Positions 25,954-35,494 of a DNA stretch of 64,000 nt are shown here, in pieces. Numbering within the stretch: the stretch's first letter is position 1; each line of letters starts with the position of its first letter. Position numbers and translations under genes: made by a program. The notes below the pieces were generated by a model, which worked only from the letters and a program-made list of their open reading frames with translations, did not search any database and was not told the DNA's origin. Origin of the DNA: Peptoniphilus stercorisuis (lineage in GTDB: Bacteria > Bacillota > Clostridia > Tissierellales > Peptoniphilaceae); the NCBI RefSeq assembly GCF_017874395.1, contig NZ_JAGGLJ010000007.1:1-64000 (forward strand), read 5' to 3'.

Positions 25954-27714
25954 TTATTTATTATATAGATTATCATAATCTCTAATACATCTTGGTAAAA
26001 GCATTTGATGTACTGGGCAAATTGATTTAGGATTTTGATAAGCACTATCTGCAAATGCAACTATATAATGTCTTAACATATTCATATTTACAATTTCATC
26101 TACAAGTCCATGAACAGCACAATATATTGGTTTTGATTTTTCAACATATTCATTTATAAGTTTATTCATTTTATCAATTGTAGGTTGAAGATCTGCTCCT
26201 GATTTTTTGTCTTTTGCAAGTCTTCTTGAGTACATTGCATTAGCAGCAGTTTCTCCATTCATTACATTAATTTCAGTTGCAGCTGTTCCTACAGAAAATA
26301 CATTTGTATCATTTCCTTGAGGTCCACCAAGTACATAGTGAGCAGCAGCTGTTCCTTTTCTTAGTGTAATTTCAAATTGTGGAAGATCTGATTTTTGAAT
26401 TGAATATATAAGTGATTGTCCAAGACCTAGAAGTTCAGCTCTTTCTGCTTCATCTCCTACATCAATACCTGTTGTATCTTGAATCCAAATAATTGGAAGT
26501 CTATCTCTTGAACAAAGTGTTACAAATTCATTCATTTTAATTAAACCTTGTCTATATAGTTTTCCACCTATACCAACACTTTTTTCTTTATATTCAGGAT
26601 AATTTAAAAGTAGTCCTTGAGTATTAGCTACAACTCCTACTGGAAGTCCATCAACTTTAGCAATTCCTGCTACAATTTCAGGTCCATATCCTTTTTTATA
26701 TTCCATAAATTCTGAACCATCAAAAAGTCTTGAAATAACATCATAAATGTCATAAGTTTTTTTAGGATTCATTGGAACTATTGAATACATATCATTTTGG
26801 TCATATGCTGGCATTTTTGGATCATCTACTCTAAAGAAGTCAAGATCATAACTTGGAAGCATATCAACATATTTTTTAATACCTTCAATTACGCCTTCTT
26901 CTTCAACATAAACTTCTCTCATAAATCCAGTTTGTGCAAAGTGAACTCCAACTGATCCTGGAGCTGCAACTTTCTTTTGATTCATAGTCATATCAGCAAT
27001 TTGATTAGCTGATTCATCATCTATAAATCCTTTTGGATTCATACCACCTAAGATTCCTGCTCCACCTACTGCCATATTTGCATCTTTATGAGCAATTAAA
27101 ACAGTTGGTGAAATTGAGTGATATCCACCACCAGCAGGGTTAGTTCCATAAATTCCTACTACTACTGGAACTCCAAGTTGGTTAAGTTGTGCATTTCTAT
27201 AAAATGGAGTACCTCCTCCACGTCTATTTGCATATACTTTTTCTTGTTCATCAAGTTTTACACCTGAACAGTTTAGAATATATACAAGAGGTATTCCAAG
27301 TCTTTTTGCAGTATCTGATCCTCTTAAAAGATCATCAGCTTGTCCTGCAATCCAAGCACCAGCAAGTTTTTTGTTATCAGATGCAATAATCATTGTCCAC
27401 TTGCCATTTACTCTTCCAAGTCCCTTTACAATACCAGTAGATCCATGTTTATTTCCTTCTGGATTATAAATAGTATTTAATGGACACCATGTTCCCTCAT
27501 CAATAAGTTCAGCTATTCTTTGAAGAGCAGTCATCTCTCCTTTAGCATTTATAGCATCATCAGCTTTTCCTGCTTGAAGAACCTCTTCTACATGTTTCAT
27601 TATTTCTTCTTCAACTTCTCTAACTGCCTTAAAGTTTTCTTGATCAGTAGCCTTTAAAGGACTACCTATTTGACCCATATTTTTAAAATATGAGTTCATT
27701 GAATATAGACCCAT
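25954..27714 (-). CDS. gcdA: Glutaconyl-CoA decarboxylase alpha subunit (carboxyltransferase)
   Basis: 586 aa, against 587 in Acidaminococcus fermentans as I recall it, and similar throughout from MGLYSMNSYFKNMGQIG to the end. GcdA moves the carboxyl group of glutaconyl-CoA to biotin on GcdC, leaving crotonyl-CoA. Two crotonase-type carboxyltransferase halves are visible: GRVNGKWTMIIASDNK with NRRGGGTPFYRNAQLNQLG in the first, and GIGGKLYRQGLIKMNEFVT with TLRKGTAAAHYVLGGPQGND in the second. AAGGAG precedes the ATG. It closes the six-gene gcd-gct operon. Confidence 0.97.
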   Translation of the reverse strand: MGLYSMNSYFKNMGQIGSPLKATDQENFKAVREVEEEIMKHVEEVLQAGKADDAINAKGEMTALQRIAELIDEGTWCPLNTIYNPEGNKHGSTGIVKGLGRVNGKWTMIIASDNKKLAGAWIAGQADDLLRGSDTAKRLGIPLVYILNCSGVKLDEQEKVYANRRGGGTPFYRNAQLNQLGVPVVVGIYGTNPAGGGYHSISPTVLIAHKDANMAVGGAGILGGMNPKGFIDDESANQIADMTMNQKKVAAPGSVGVHFAQTGFMREVYVEEEGVIEGIKKYVDMLPSYDLDFFRVDDPKMPAYDQNDMYSIVPMNPKKTYDIYDVISRLFDGSEFMEYKKGYGPEIVAGIAKVDGLPVGVVANTQGLLLNYPEYKEKSVGIGGKLYRQGLIKMNEFVTLCSRDRLPIIWIQDTTGIDVGDEAERAELLGLGQSLIYSIQKSDLPQFEITLRKGTAAAHYVLGGPQGNDTNVFSVGTAATEINVMNGETAANAMYSRRLAKDKKSGADLQPTIDKMNKLINEYVEKSKPIYCAVHGLVDEIVNMNMLRHYIVAFADSAYQNPKSICPVHQMLLPRCIRDYDNLYNK

Positions 27715-27744
27715 AATATTATTTCTCCTTATTTATATCTAAAA

Positions 27745-28539
27745 TTAATCTCTTGGCACTTTAATAAATGCTTCACCTGGATCAATTTCTTCACGAATCA
27801 TTTTAATTACCATTTCATCAGGTTCTTCAAGAAGTACTGCTCTTGAAACATCTAGATCAAATCCAGTATTTTCTAGAACATCTTCTGGTGATGATGATGG
27901 ATAATATCCAGCAAGATACATTTTTTTAGTATCTTCATCGAATTTTAAAATACCTCTATCAGTTACTACCATTTGTGGTCCAACATTTTCTGGAATACCT
28001 GCTTTAGTACGTCCTCCAGGTCCGTCCATCCATCCTGGTGATGTAATGTAGTCAACTTGTTCCATAAATCTTCTTTTTTCATGTTGCATCATAATAATAG
28101 TATTTACATAAGAAGCAATACCATTTGCTCCACCTGATCCTGTAAATCTTGTCTTTGGATTATTATAATCTCCAATTACAGTTGAGTTTACATTTCCGTA
28201 TGGATCGATTTGAGCTCCACCAATAAATGCGATCATTCTTTCTTTATTGTGTAACCATTCACATGCTTCAAAACCAATAAATCTAATATTTGGCCATTGT
28301 ACAGCACAGTGAGCCATAAATCTATTATCTCCAACTGATCTTGGAACTTCTATTGGATCACAATCCATAAGTCCACTTTCAACTATTAGATTACAATCTG
28401 GTGCAAAGTGTTTTTTTGCAAGAGATGCACCTATTAGAGGAAGACCTGTTCCTACTATTACTATATTGTCATCTTTAATTTGTTTTGCAATTGTTACTGC
28501 TTGCATTTCTTTATTTGTATAATTATCATATCTAGCCAT
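27745..28539 (-). CDS. gctB: Glutaconate CoA-transferase, subunit B
   Basis: 264 aa, near the 266 known for Acidaminococcus. It is the small subunit of the enzyme that transfers CoA from acetyl-CoA (or glutaconyl-CoA) to 2-hydroxyglutarate; the catalytic Glu of this family lies in this subunit, probably E67 or the following one within NLIVESGLMDCDP. The start is 28539, with GGAGG upstream; the longer reading from 28578 would overlap gctA and has no ribosome site. Its Shine-Dalgarno lies inside the end of gctA and the two genes are one base apart, so translation is coupled. Confidence 0.93.
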   Translation of the reverse strand: MARYDNYTNKEMQAVTIAKQIKDDNIVIVGTGLPLIGASLAKKHFAPDCNLIVESGLMDCDPIEVPRSVGDNRFMAHCAVQWPNIRFIGFEACEWLHNKERMIAFIGGAQIDPYGNVNSTVIGDYNNPKTRFTGSGGANGIASYVNTIIMMQHEKRRFMEQVDYITSPGWMDGPGGRTKAGIPENVGPQMVVTDRGILKFDEDTKKMYLAGYYPSSSPEDVLENTGFDLDVSRAVLLEEPDEMVIKMIREEIDPGEAFIKVPRD

Positions 28540-28540
28540 A

Positions 28541-29503
28541 TTATTTAACCTCCTTAAGGACATTTGTTGCATATCCAAATCCTGGTACTGATTTTAGGTT
28601 AATTAATCTCATTGCTCCAAGTTTATTTAAATATTCTTCATGATCCGCAATGTCATAAACCCATTCTTTCATAAATGCATTGTAGTCTTCATCTGCTTTA
28701 GATTCTACATTATACATTTTATAAAATGCTGAATCATAATCATAATAGTCATAACATTGTGATGGATGAGCTCCATATGGTGCATGAACTACTGCATCAA
28801 CACAAAATCCTGGAATTGAGTTTTGAGTAGGATCAAGTCTAATTTCTTCATTACTTACAAGTTCTTCACAAGTAACAATAACTTTTCTAGCTGCTACTGC
28901 AATATCAACATCATGGAATTCATCTCCAATAATTCTACAAGTTCCATCAGGTGATGCCACTTGAACGTGAATTATTGCTGTATCTAATACAGGAACTGGA
29001 CAAGCTATTACTTTATCTCCAGGTACAAATGGGTTTTCCATTTCAACAAATTTGTCATTTGGAAGTTTATCTATTTTTTGTCTTTCTTCTTTAGAAATTC
29101 CCCAGAAATCTGTAAGTCCTGTTCCCATCATTAATTTTACTGGTAAAAATGGAAGTCCTAGTGATGCTGCATGAAGTCTTAGCATTTCAACATCTTGTGA
29201 ATAATCTTCATATAGAAGTTCTCCAGCTTCAATTGATTTTCTAAATCTTCTTGATACATTTGTGAATCCTGAGTTTGCTGTATAACAGTTAATGTAAGCT
29301 TTAACTCTGTTTTCGCCTATCATCATATCCCAATCTCCACCAGCTGGTCCTGCTTCTGCTATAAAGTCTTTTTTGCCTTGACGAATAATTTCGTAAACTG
29401 CTGCATAAGGTTTTCTATTTGTTGTAAATCCACCAAAGGATATAGTATCGCCGTCTTCTACAAATTTTGCAACAGCATCTTTAAGATTATAAATTTTACT
29501 CAA
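28541..29503 (-). CDS. gctA: Glutaconate CoA-transferase, subunit A
   Basis: 320 aa, the large subunit of the CoA-transferase. It shows the CoA-transferase type I fold (DTISFGGFTTNRKPYAAVYE at the N-terminus; DTAIIHVQVASPDGTCRI in the middle). Together with GctB it activates 2-hydroxyglutarate to its CoA ester. The start is TTG (29501-29503), nine bases after GAGGAGG; no ATG is better placed. A hairpin lies between gcdB and this gene, so part of the transcription could stop or be processed there. Confidence 0.93.
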   Translation of the reverse strand: MSKIYNLKDAVAKFVEDGDTISFGGFTTNRKPYAAVYEIIRQGKKDFIAEAGPAGGDWDMMIGENRVKAYINCYTANSGFTNVSRRFRKSIEAGELLYEDYSQDVEMLRLHAASLGLPFLPVKLMMGTGLTDFWGISKEERQKIDKLPNDKFVEMENPFVPGDKVIACPVPVLDTAIIHVQVASPDGTCRIIGDEFHDVDIAVAARKVIVTCEELVSNEEIRLDPTQNSIPGFCVDAVVHAPYGAHPSQCYDYYDYDSAFYKMYNVESKADEDYNAFMKEWVYDIADHEEYLNKLGAMRLINLKSVPGFGYATNVLKEVK

Positions 29504-29607
29504 TGTAAAATACCTCCTCGTTTTTAATAAAACATTTTATAATTTCTTAATTAAAACTTTTCTATATTATATACTAAAATATTAATTAACTTTTTAAATA
29601 TAGATAA

Positions 29608-29630
29608 GGAACAACCAAACTAGTTGCTCC
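29608..29630 (-). terminator. Hairpin between gcdB and gctA (weak terminator or processing site)
   Basis: GGAACAAC (29608-29615) / GTTGCTCC (29623-29630) with one G:U pair. The following minus-strand sequence is AT-rich but has no proper T-run, so read-through or RNA processing seems likelier than full termination. Confidence 0.45.
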
Positions 29631-29637
29631 TACTACA

Positions 29638-30789
29638 CTAAGCTCCAAAAACTAGTAAGAATACTCCAGCTGCTACTGCAGATCCTATAACACCTGCAAC
29701 GTTTGGTCCCATTGCATGCATTAATAAAAAGTTTGTTGGATTATATTTTCTACCTTCTACTTGAGATACACGAGCTGCCATTGGTACAGCTGAAACTCCT
29801 GCAGATCCTATTAGAGGGTTTATTTTTCCACCTGTTAAGTAGTATAAAATTTTACCAAATATAACTCCACCTGTTGTTGCCATTGTAAAAGCAAATAGTC
29901 CAAGTGCAATAATTGCAATTGTTTGAACTCTTAAGAAGATTTCTCCATTTGCTGTTGCTCCAACAGTTGTTCCAAGCATAATTGTAATAATATTCATTAG
30001 TGCATTTTGAGCTGTATCTGTAAGTCTTTCTACTACGCCTGATTCTTTAAATAAGTTTCCTAGCATAAGCATTCCTAGAAGAGGTGCTACTGATGGTAAT
30101 AGTAATGCTACAAAAAGTGTAACAACTATTGGGAATACTATTTTTTCTACTTTTGAAACTTTTCTTAGAGGAACCATTACAGTTTCTCTTTCTTTTTTAG
30201 TTGTAAGAGCTTTCATAATTGGTGGTTGTATCATTGGAATTAACGCCATATATGAATAAGCTGCTACTGCTATTGGTGCTACTAAATCTTTAGCTAATGT
30301 ATTTGCTACATAAATTGCTGTAGGTCCATCAGCTCCACCAATAATACCGATTGCCGCACATTCTCCTGGAGTAAATAGTCCTGTTGCATTAGCAACTAAA
30401 AATGCTACATATATTCCAAGTTGTGCTGCTGATCCAAGTAATAGTGAAATTGGATTTGCTATTAAAGGTGAAAAGTCAGTCATTGTTCCTACACCCATAA
30501 ATATTAAACATGGGAATAGATTTGATTTAACTCCACCATATATTATTCTTAAAACACCTTGTGTATACCAAGGTTCTCCTGGTGCTGCTTCTGCCATAAG
30601 TCCAGCCATTGGTAAGTTAGCAAGTAACATACCAAATGCAATTGGTAGAAGAAGTAGTGGTTCAAATTGCTTTTTAATCGCTAAATATATAAGTATAAAA
30701 GAAATTAAAAACATTACACAATTTTCCCAACCCAGGTTTGCGAAGCCTGATTCGGCTAAAATTCCTGATATTGTTGAAAATATATTCAA
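29638..30789 (-). CDS. gcdB: Na+-translocating glutaconyl-CoA decarboxylase beta subunit
   Basis: 383 aa with about nine to eleven membrane segments, the carboxybiotin decarboxylase that couples CO2 release to Na+ export. OadB/GcdB family features: [36 protein letters not shown] (a conserved re-entrant loop with Na+-coupling residues), [23 protein letters not shown] and [18 protein letters not shown] near the end. The start is TTG at 30787-30789 with GGAGG seven bases upstream. In this operon glutaconyl-CoA, not oxaloacetate or malonyl-CoA, is the expected substrate. Confidence 0.95.
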   Translation of the reverse strand: MNIFSTISGILAESGFANLGWENCVMFLISFILIYLAIKKQFEPLLLLPIAFGMLLANLPMAGLMAEAAPGEPWYTQGVLRIIYGGVKSNLFPCLIFMGVGTMTDFSPLIANPISLLLGSAAQLGIYVAFLVANATGLFTPGECAAIGIIGGADGPTAIYVANTLAKDLVAPIAVAAYSYMALIPMIQPPIMKALTTKKERETVMVPLRKVSKVEKIVFPIVVTLFVALLLPSVAPLLGMLMLGNLFKESGVVERLTDTAQNALMNIITIMLGTTVGATANGEIFLRVQTIAIIALGLFAFTMATTGGVIFGKILYYLTGGKINPLIGSAGVSAVPMAARVSQVEGRKYNPTNFLLMHAMGPNVAGVIGSAVAAGVFLLVFGA

Positions 30790-30814
30790 AATAATGCCTC
30801 CTAAAAATTCTTAA

Positions 30815-31195
30815 CTATTTAATTTCTGCTAAAAGTTGGTCAGTATCTACTGTATCTCCTGCTTTAACTTTTACTGAAACAGTTCCTGCACATGATGCTA
30901 CAATTTCGTTTTCCATCTTCATAGCTTCAAGAATTAAAATTACATCTCCTGCATTTACTTGTTGTCCTTCAGAAACATTAACTTTTAATATATTTCCTGG
31001 CATTGGTGACATAACTTGTTCTCCACCTGTTGATGCTGCTGGTGCTGCTTGTTGAACTGGAGCTTGTTGTACTGGTTGAACTGGTTGTGCTGGTGCCATT
31101 CCAAAATCTGACATTGATAATGATTTATGTGCTGCTCCTACTTTTTCTACTTCTACTTCATAAACTTTTCCATCTACTGTAACTTGATATTTCAT
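30815..31195 (-). CDS. gcdC: Glutaconyl-CoA decarboxylase gamma subunit (biotin carrier)
   Basis: 126 aa. Residues 1-30 form a short N-terminal domain; an Ala/Pro/Gln-rich flexible linker (about 33-58) carries the C-terminal biotinyl domain with the target lysine K93 in [11 protein letters not shown]. The carrier swings between GcdA (loading) and GcdB (Na+-coupled decarboxylation). The linker is short; GcdC proteins of some relatives have much longer Ala/Pro linkers. The ribosome site (AAGGGATGAG) is mediocre. Confidence 0.95.
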   Translation of the reverse strand: MKYQVTVDGKVYEVEVEKVGAAHKSLSMSDFGMAPAQPVQPVQQAPVQQAAPAASTGGEQVMSPMPGNILKVNVSEGQQVNAGDVILILEAMKMENEIVASCAGTVSVKVKAGDTVDTDQLLAEIK

Positions 31196-31229
31196 TTAAA
31201 TCTCATCCCTTCTTTATTTTACCTATTTT

Positions 31230-31532
31230 TTAGTTTTTTTCCTTAATAGATACTATTTTAAATTTATCTACTGGAAGTTTCATTTCTTCACTTACTGCTG
31301 CAATAATAGCTGCTATTACTGCTGCATCTTTCTTATTCTCTACTCTTGGTGCTGCTGCTTGTTGCGGAGATTTTTGTGTTACTTCCTTATCACCTTTAGT
31401 AATTGAATTTACTACTACTGAAGTAAGTTTAATCATAATTGCTATTACTATTAGTGTTAAAAAGACAATACATAAACCTGTTAAAGAAATCATAAGTGCT
31501 TCCTTATTTGTCATAACTTCTTTTCCAAACAT
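31230..31532 (-). CDS. gcdD: Glutaconyl-CoA decarboxylase delta subunit (OadG-like)
   Basis: 100 aa. One N-terminal membrane segment (about 13-38, Ile/Leu/Val-rich) is followed by a linker and a C-terminal segment (DAAVIAAIIAAVSEEMKL, then FKIVSIKEK) typical of GcdD/OadG subunits, which hold the complex together. Start at 31532, eight bases after GGAGGGG; an upstream ATG at 31586 would lie at the transcription start and has no ribosome site. It is the first gene of the gcdDCB-gctAB-gcdA operon. Confidence 0.88.
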   Translation of the reverse strand: MFGKEVMTNKEALMISLTGLCIVFLTLIVIAIMIKLTSVVVNSITKGDKEVTQKSPQQAAAPRVENKKDAAVIAAIIAAVSEEMKLPVDKFKIVSIKEKN

Positions 31533-31958
31533 AAAATACACCCCTCCTTTTATGTATATTCCATTATATGAAATCAATTCCATCAATTAAGTTTATTATA
31601 ACAAATATATTTTACAATATCAATAATGGAATAGGAAATTATTCAGTTTTTTAAATGATTTTTCATATAAATTTCATAGAAAAAATCAATACTTACACTT
31701 AACTAACTAAAGTTAAATAAATTAGTGTAATTTAAATAACTATTTAACTTAAATACTTTTTTGTTTTTTAAATACCTACTTCTTTTCAATTCACTTATAT
31801 AATCCAGCGTTTAATTTCTACTTTTTATTTATCTTCTATTATATATGTTTAAATTTATGTAATTTACCAAAGTTTTTCCCTGTTTTTTCCATATTATTAT
31901 AGGTTTTTAGTCTTTTTGTATGTATAATGTAGATGAATATATATTTATGGAGGTATTT
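31533..31958. other. 426-bp intergenic region between gcdD and the PhnD-like gene
   Basis: This divergent region holds the gcdD promoter (31595-31623) and leader. The remainder is very AT-rich. Around 31694-31729 are weak nested inverted repeats: TACACT with AGTGTA, enclosing TTAACT with AGTTAA. A TATAAT at 31923-31928 may be the -10 of the plus-strand operon, without a convincing -35. I see no RNA gene and no conserved ORF. Confidence 0.5.
31595..31623 (-). promoter_or_regulatory. Strong sigma-A promoter of the gcd-gct operon
   Basis: Minus strand: TTGATA (31618-31623), exactly 17 bp, consensus TATAAT (31595-31600), about 65 bp before gcdD. Confidence 0.65.
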
Positions 31959-32999
31959 ATGAAAAAGACAACTTTTCTACTAGCTTGCGTTTTAGCATTA
32001 GCTACACTTGTAGGCTGTGGAAACAACAAAGATGTAAGCAGTGCTGAAGGAGATAATACTATTGAAACTTTAAAAGTACAATTTGTTCCTTCAAGAGACC
32101 CTAAAGAAATAACTACTCAAACAGAACCACTTAAAGAAATTCTTAAAAAAGAATTATCTAATGAAGGTTTTGAAGTAAATAATATTGATATTTCAGTAGG
32201 AACTAGTTTTGAATCAACTGGAGAAGCTTTAGCAGCAGGAACTGTTGATGTTGGATTTATTCCTGGAAGTACTTATGTGCTTTATGATGATGGAGCTGAT
32301 GTAATTCTTACAGCTACAAGAAATGCTCTATCAACTGACAATGATGATCCAAAATTCTGGAACGAAAACAAACCATCTAAATTTATTGAAGATCAAACAA
32401 CATATTACAGAACTTTAATAATTGCAGGACCTTCTGAAAAAGGCCAAGAACTTTCAGCTAAAGTAAACAATGGCGAAAAACTTACTTGGGAAGATTTAAA
32501 TTCTGCTAAATGGTCTGTAATGGGATCATCATCACCAGCTGGATATATTTATCCATATATATGGTTACAAAATAACTTTGACAAGGGAATAACTGATCTT
32601 GCTACTACTGTACAATCTGATTCTTATGCATCAGCTGCAGCTAGACTTGCATCAGGTCAAGTTGATATTGTAGTTGGATATTCTGATCTTCGTCTTGACT
32701 ATGAAGACCAATGGAAAAATGAATTTGGAAGAAATGCATCTATTTGGGATGAAACAAATGTAATTGGCGTATCAGATAAAATCTACAATGATACAATTTC
32801 AGTTTCTAAAAACTCAAAAATCATGAATGATGACTTCAAAAAAGCTCTTTCAAATGCATTTATAAATATTGGTAATTCTGAAGAAGGAAAAGAAATCATA
32901 GCCATTTATAACCACAATGGATATAAAGAAGCAGATTCTGCTGATTACGATTCAGAAAGAGAAGCACAAAAATTATTAAAAGAACTTAAAAATAATTAA
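31959..32999 (+). CDS. phnD: PhnD-type substrate-binding lipoprotein of an ABC transporter
   Basis: 346 aa. A lipoprotein signal peptide (MKKTTFLLACVLALATLVGC) places Cys20 at the membrane. The remainder is a type II periplasmic-binding fold of the phosphate/phosphite/phosphonate group: LKVQFVPSRDPKEI, DVGFIPGSTYVLY, ASAAARLASGQVDIVVGYSD. Start at 31959, with GGAGG upstream; an in-frame ATG 13 codons earlier spoils the signal peptide. It is the first gene of a phnD-phnC-phnE-phnE-nucleotidase operon. Real ligand unknown: phosphonate, phosphite, phosphate or a phosphorylated sugar/nucleotide are all possible. Confidence 0.88.
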   Translation: MKKTTFLLACVLALATLVGCGNNKDVSSAEGDNTIETLKVQFVPSRDPKEITTQTEPLKEILKKELSNEGFEVNNIDISVGTSFESTGEALAAGTVDVGFIPGSTYVLYDDGADVILTATRNALSTDNDDPKFWNENKPSKFIEDQTTYYRTLIIAGPSEKGQELSAKVNNGEKLTWEDLNSAKWSVMGSSSPAGYIYPYIWLQNNFDKGITDLATTVQSDSYASAAARLASGQVDIVVGYSDLRLDYEDQWKNEFGRNASIWDETNVIGVSDKIYNDTISVSKNSKIMNDDFKKALSNAFINIGNSEEGKEIIAIYNHNGYKEADSADYDSEREAQKLLKELKNN

Positions 33000-33079
33000 T
33001 TAAAATTTAAAAATGACATTAATTAAGCTAAGATTAGGTTTTCCTTTCTTAGCTTAATTAATATGTAGGAAGGAAAACA

Positions 33080-33847
33080 ATGATAGAATTTAAAAATGTT
33101 GACAAAGTTTATCCCGGAGGATTCAAAGCTCTTAATGATATAAACTTAACTATTAACGATGGCGAATTTGTTGCCATAATAGGAAGATCTGGCGCTGGTA
33201 AATCCACACTTATTAGAACTATAAATAAAATGCACGATATAAACTCAGGAACTCTTCTTGTAGATGGAGTTAATGTTTCTGATTTAAAAGGTAAAGATTT
33301 AAGACAATTTAGAAGAAAAGTTGGAATGATATTTCAATCCTTTAATCTTGTAGATAGAACTACTGTTATTAAAAATGTTCTTGCGGCTTTTGTTCCTGAA
33401 CTAAGCACTATAAGATCTATTTTTGGATTATTTCCTGAAGAATATAAATTAAAAGCACTTGATTCACTAGAACAAGTAGATATTTTAGACAAAGCCTATG
33501 TAAGAGCAGATCAACTATCAGGTGGTCAACAGCAAAGAGTTGCCCTTGCAAGAACTCTTTCTCAAAATCCAAGTATTATTCTTGCAGATGAACCTGTTGC
33601 AAGTCTTGATCCTGTTACAGCAAAACAAGTAATGGACTATTTCAAAAAAATAAACCAAAAGAAAAATATAGCTATTTTAATTAATATACATCATGTTGAT
33701 TTAGCACTTGAGTATGCAGATCGTGTAATAGGAATTAAAGATGGAAGTATAGTTTATGATGGACCATCTTCTCAAGTTGATGATGCTGTTCTTACTAAAA
33801 TATATGGTGAAAAACTAGAAGACCTTACATTTAATGAGGAGGAATAA
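33080..33847 (+). CDS. phnC: PhnC-type ABC transporter ATP-binding protein
   Basis: 255 aa, cytoplasmic ATPase subunit. Walker A is IGRSGAGKSTLIRTI, the signature LSGGQQQRVALARTL, and Walker B IILADEPVASLDP, with the switch histidine in INIHHVDLALEYADR. All catalytic residues are intact. The family (PhnC) pairs with PhnD/PhnE components, as here. It lies 80 bp after phnD and ends one base before the first permease gene. Confidence 0.93.
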   Translation: MIEFKNVDKVYPGGFKALNDINLTINDGEFVAIIGRSGAGKSTLIRTINKMHDINSGTLLVDGVNVSDLKGKDLRQFRRKVGMIFQSFNLVDRTTVIKNVLAAFVPELSTIRSIFGLFPEEYKLKALDSLEQVDILDKAYVRADQLSGGQQQRVALARTLSQNPSIILADEPVASLDPVTAKQVMDYFKKINQKKNIAILINIHHVDLALEYADRVIGIKDGSIVYDGPSSQVDDAVLTKIYGEKLEDLTFNEEE

Positions 33848-33848
33848 T

Positions 33849-34670
33849 ATGAGTCTTTTCGATAAAATATTCCCACCAAAAAAGCATAAGCTTTCAAGTG
33901 GAAGCATTGTATATGAAAAAAGAACTAGAAATATTATAATAATTCCATTAATCCTTATTATGTTTTTTGTATCCATTAAAATTACAGGATTTAACTTTAC
34001 AATGCTAATAGAAAATGGAAAAAACTTCTTTACTATATTAAAAGACATTTTTAGACCAAATATGTCCTATTTAAAAAATGTTATTAATCCCTTAATAGAT
34101 ACTATTAAAATGAGTTTTTTAGGATCTTTCTTAGGAGCTATACTTTCAGTACCCTTTGCTTTTTTAGCTTCTACAAATATGGTTAATAACAAATTTATAA
34201 ATTGGATTGTAAGAATATTATTTTCTATAATGAGAACTATTCCAACTCTTGTAAATGCACTTATTGCAACTTATATATTTGGACTTGGAACTTTTGCAGG
34301 TACTGTTGCTATATTTATATTTTCTTTTTCATATGTTGGAAAATTAACTTATGAACAAATAGAAACTGTAAATATGGGTGCCTTTGAAGCAATGATTTCA
34401 ATGGGATATACAAAATCCATGGCATTTATTAAGGGAATTATTCCACAAATACTGCCTGTATATTTATCTACTGCCCTTTATAACTTTGAAGGTAATGTAA
34501 GATATGCAGCAATTCTAGGATATGTAGGAGCTGGTGGACTTGGACTTCTTCTAAACGAAAATGTAGCTTGGAGAGAATACCAAAACACAGGTACAATACT
34601 ATTATGCCTACTTGCAACAGTATTTGTTATTGAAACTATTACTTCTCATTTCAGAAGAAAATTAAATTAG
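33849..34670 (+). CDS. phnE: PhnE-type ABC transporter permease (first copy)
   Basis: 273 aa with about six membrane segments and the binding-protein-dependent permease loop near EAMISMGYTKSMAFIKGIIPQILP that docks on the ATPase. FLGSFLGAILSVPFAFLAS and VGAGGLGLLLNE are typical of PhnE. Start at 33849; the ORF could begin at 33834, but that ATG overlaps the Shine-Dalgarno GAGGAGG. It forms a heterodimeric channel with the second permease. Confidence 0.92.
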   Translation: MSLFDKIFPPKKHKLSSGSIVYEKRTRNIIIIPLILIMFFVSIKITGFNFTMLIENGKNFFTILKDIFRPNMSYLKNVINPLIDTIKMSFLGSFLGAILSVPFAFLASTNMVNNKFINWIVRILFSIMRTIPTLVNALIATYIFGLGTFAGTVAIFIFSFSYVGKLTYEQIETVNMGAFEAMISMGYTKSMAFIKGIIPQILPVYLSTALYNFEGNVRYAAILGYVGAGGLGLLLNENVAWREYQNTGTILLCLLATVFVIETITSHFRRKLN

Positions 34671-34679
34671 AGGTGGATT

Positions 34680-35492
34680 ATGTCAGAAAAAGTAAAAAAG
34701 AAATTAAATGAAGAACCCAACTCTAGAGCTTATATTATAGTATCAAGTCTTATAATTCTTGCAATGTTAATTTGGTCATTATCAGCTGTTCAAGGAAGAG
34801 ATACAACAGGAACAGGTGGACTTACAATTGCAAAAAATATAATTCGTGGAATTTTCAATCCAGATACTGCACTACTATTGAACTTTACAAAACAAGGTGT
34901 AATATATATGCTTCTTGAAACTATATGTATTGCCTTTTTAGGAACTATTATTGGAGCGATAATTTCAATACCACTTAGCTTTTTAGCATCATCAAATATA
35001 GTTCCAGTTCCAGTAAGTTTAGCTACTAGATTTTTAATAATGATGATTAGAACAATTCCATCACTTATATATGGACTAATGTTTATAAAAGTAACAGGAC
35101 CTGGACCATTTGCAGGACTTCTTACAATGAGTTTTACATCTATTGGAATGCTTACTAAATTATTTTCAGATACAATTGCAGATTTAAATAAATCAATTTT
35201 AGAATCCCTTGCAGCACTTGGATGTAATACTTTTGAAAAAATAAGATATGGAGTAATTCCTCAACTTAAACCAAACTTTTTATCAACTACTATTTATAGA
35301 TTTGATATGAACTTAAGAGATGCAACAACACTTGGTCTTGTTGGAGCTGGAGGTATTGGTTCTCCACTTATATTTGCAATGAACTCATATAGATGGAATC
35401 AAGTAGGAGCTATATTACTTGGACTTATAATACTTGTTTTATTAATTGAATTTTTCTCAACAAAAATCAGAACAAAACTTGTTAGAGGGTAG
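34680..35492 (+). CDS. phnE: PhnE-type ABC transporter permease (second copy)
   Basis: 270 aa, paralogous to the preceding permease (ISIPLSFLASSNIVP, IMMIRTIPSLIYGL, ESLAALGCNTFEKIRYGVIPQ for the ATPase-docking loop, LVGAGGIGSPL). Six or so membrane segments. GAGGTGG precedes the ATG, nine bases after the first permease. Two different PhnE genes in one operon are common in Gram-positive PhnDCE systems. Confidence 0.92.
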   Translation: MSEKVKKKLNEEPNSRAYIIVSSLIILAMLIWSLSAVQGRDTTGTGGLTIAKNIIRGIFNPDTALLLNFTKQGVIYMLLETICIAFLGTIIGAIISIPLSFLASSNIVPVPVSLATRFLIMMIRTIPSLIYGLMFIKVTGPGPFAGLLTMSFTSIGMLTKLFSDTIADLNKSILESLAALGCNTFEKIRYGVIPQLKPNFLSTTIYRFDMNLRDATTLGLVGAGGIGSPLIFAMNSYRWNQVGAILLGLIILVLLIEFFSTKIRTKLVRG

Positions 35493-35494
35493 CT

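Noticed and set aside
31694-31729. Structured RNA in the gcdD-phnD intergenic region
   Set aside because: Only weak AT-only pairings; nothing resembling a known RNA family.
31959-35492. True phosphonate uptake and catabolism operon
   Set aside because: No C-P lyase or phosphonatase genes; PhnDCE names are kept for family resemblance only.
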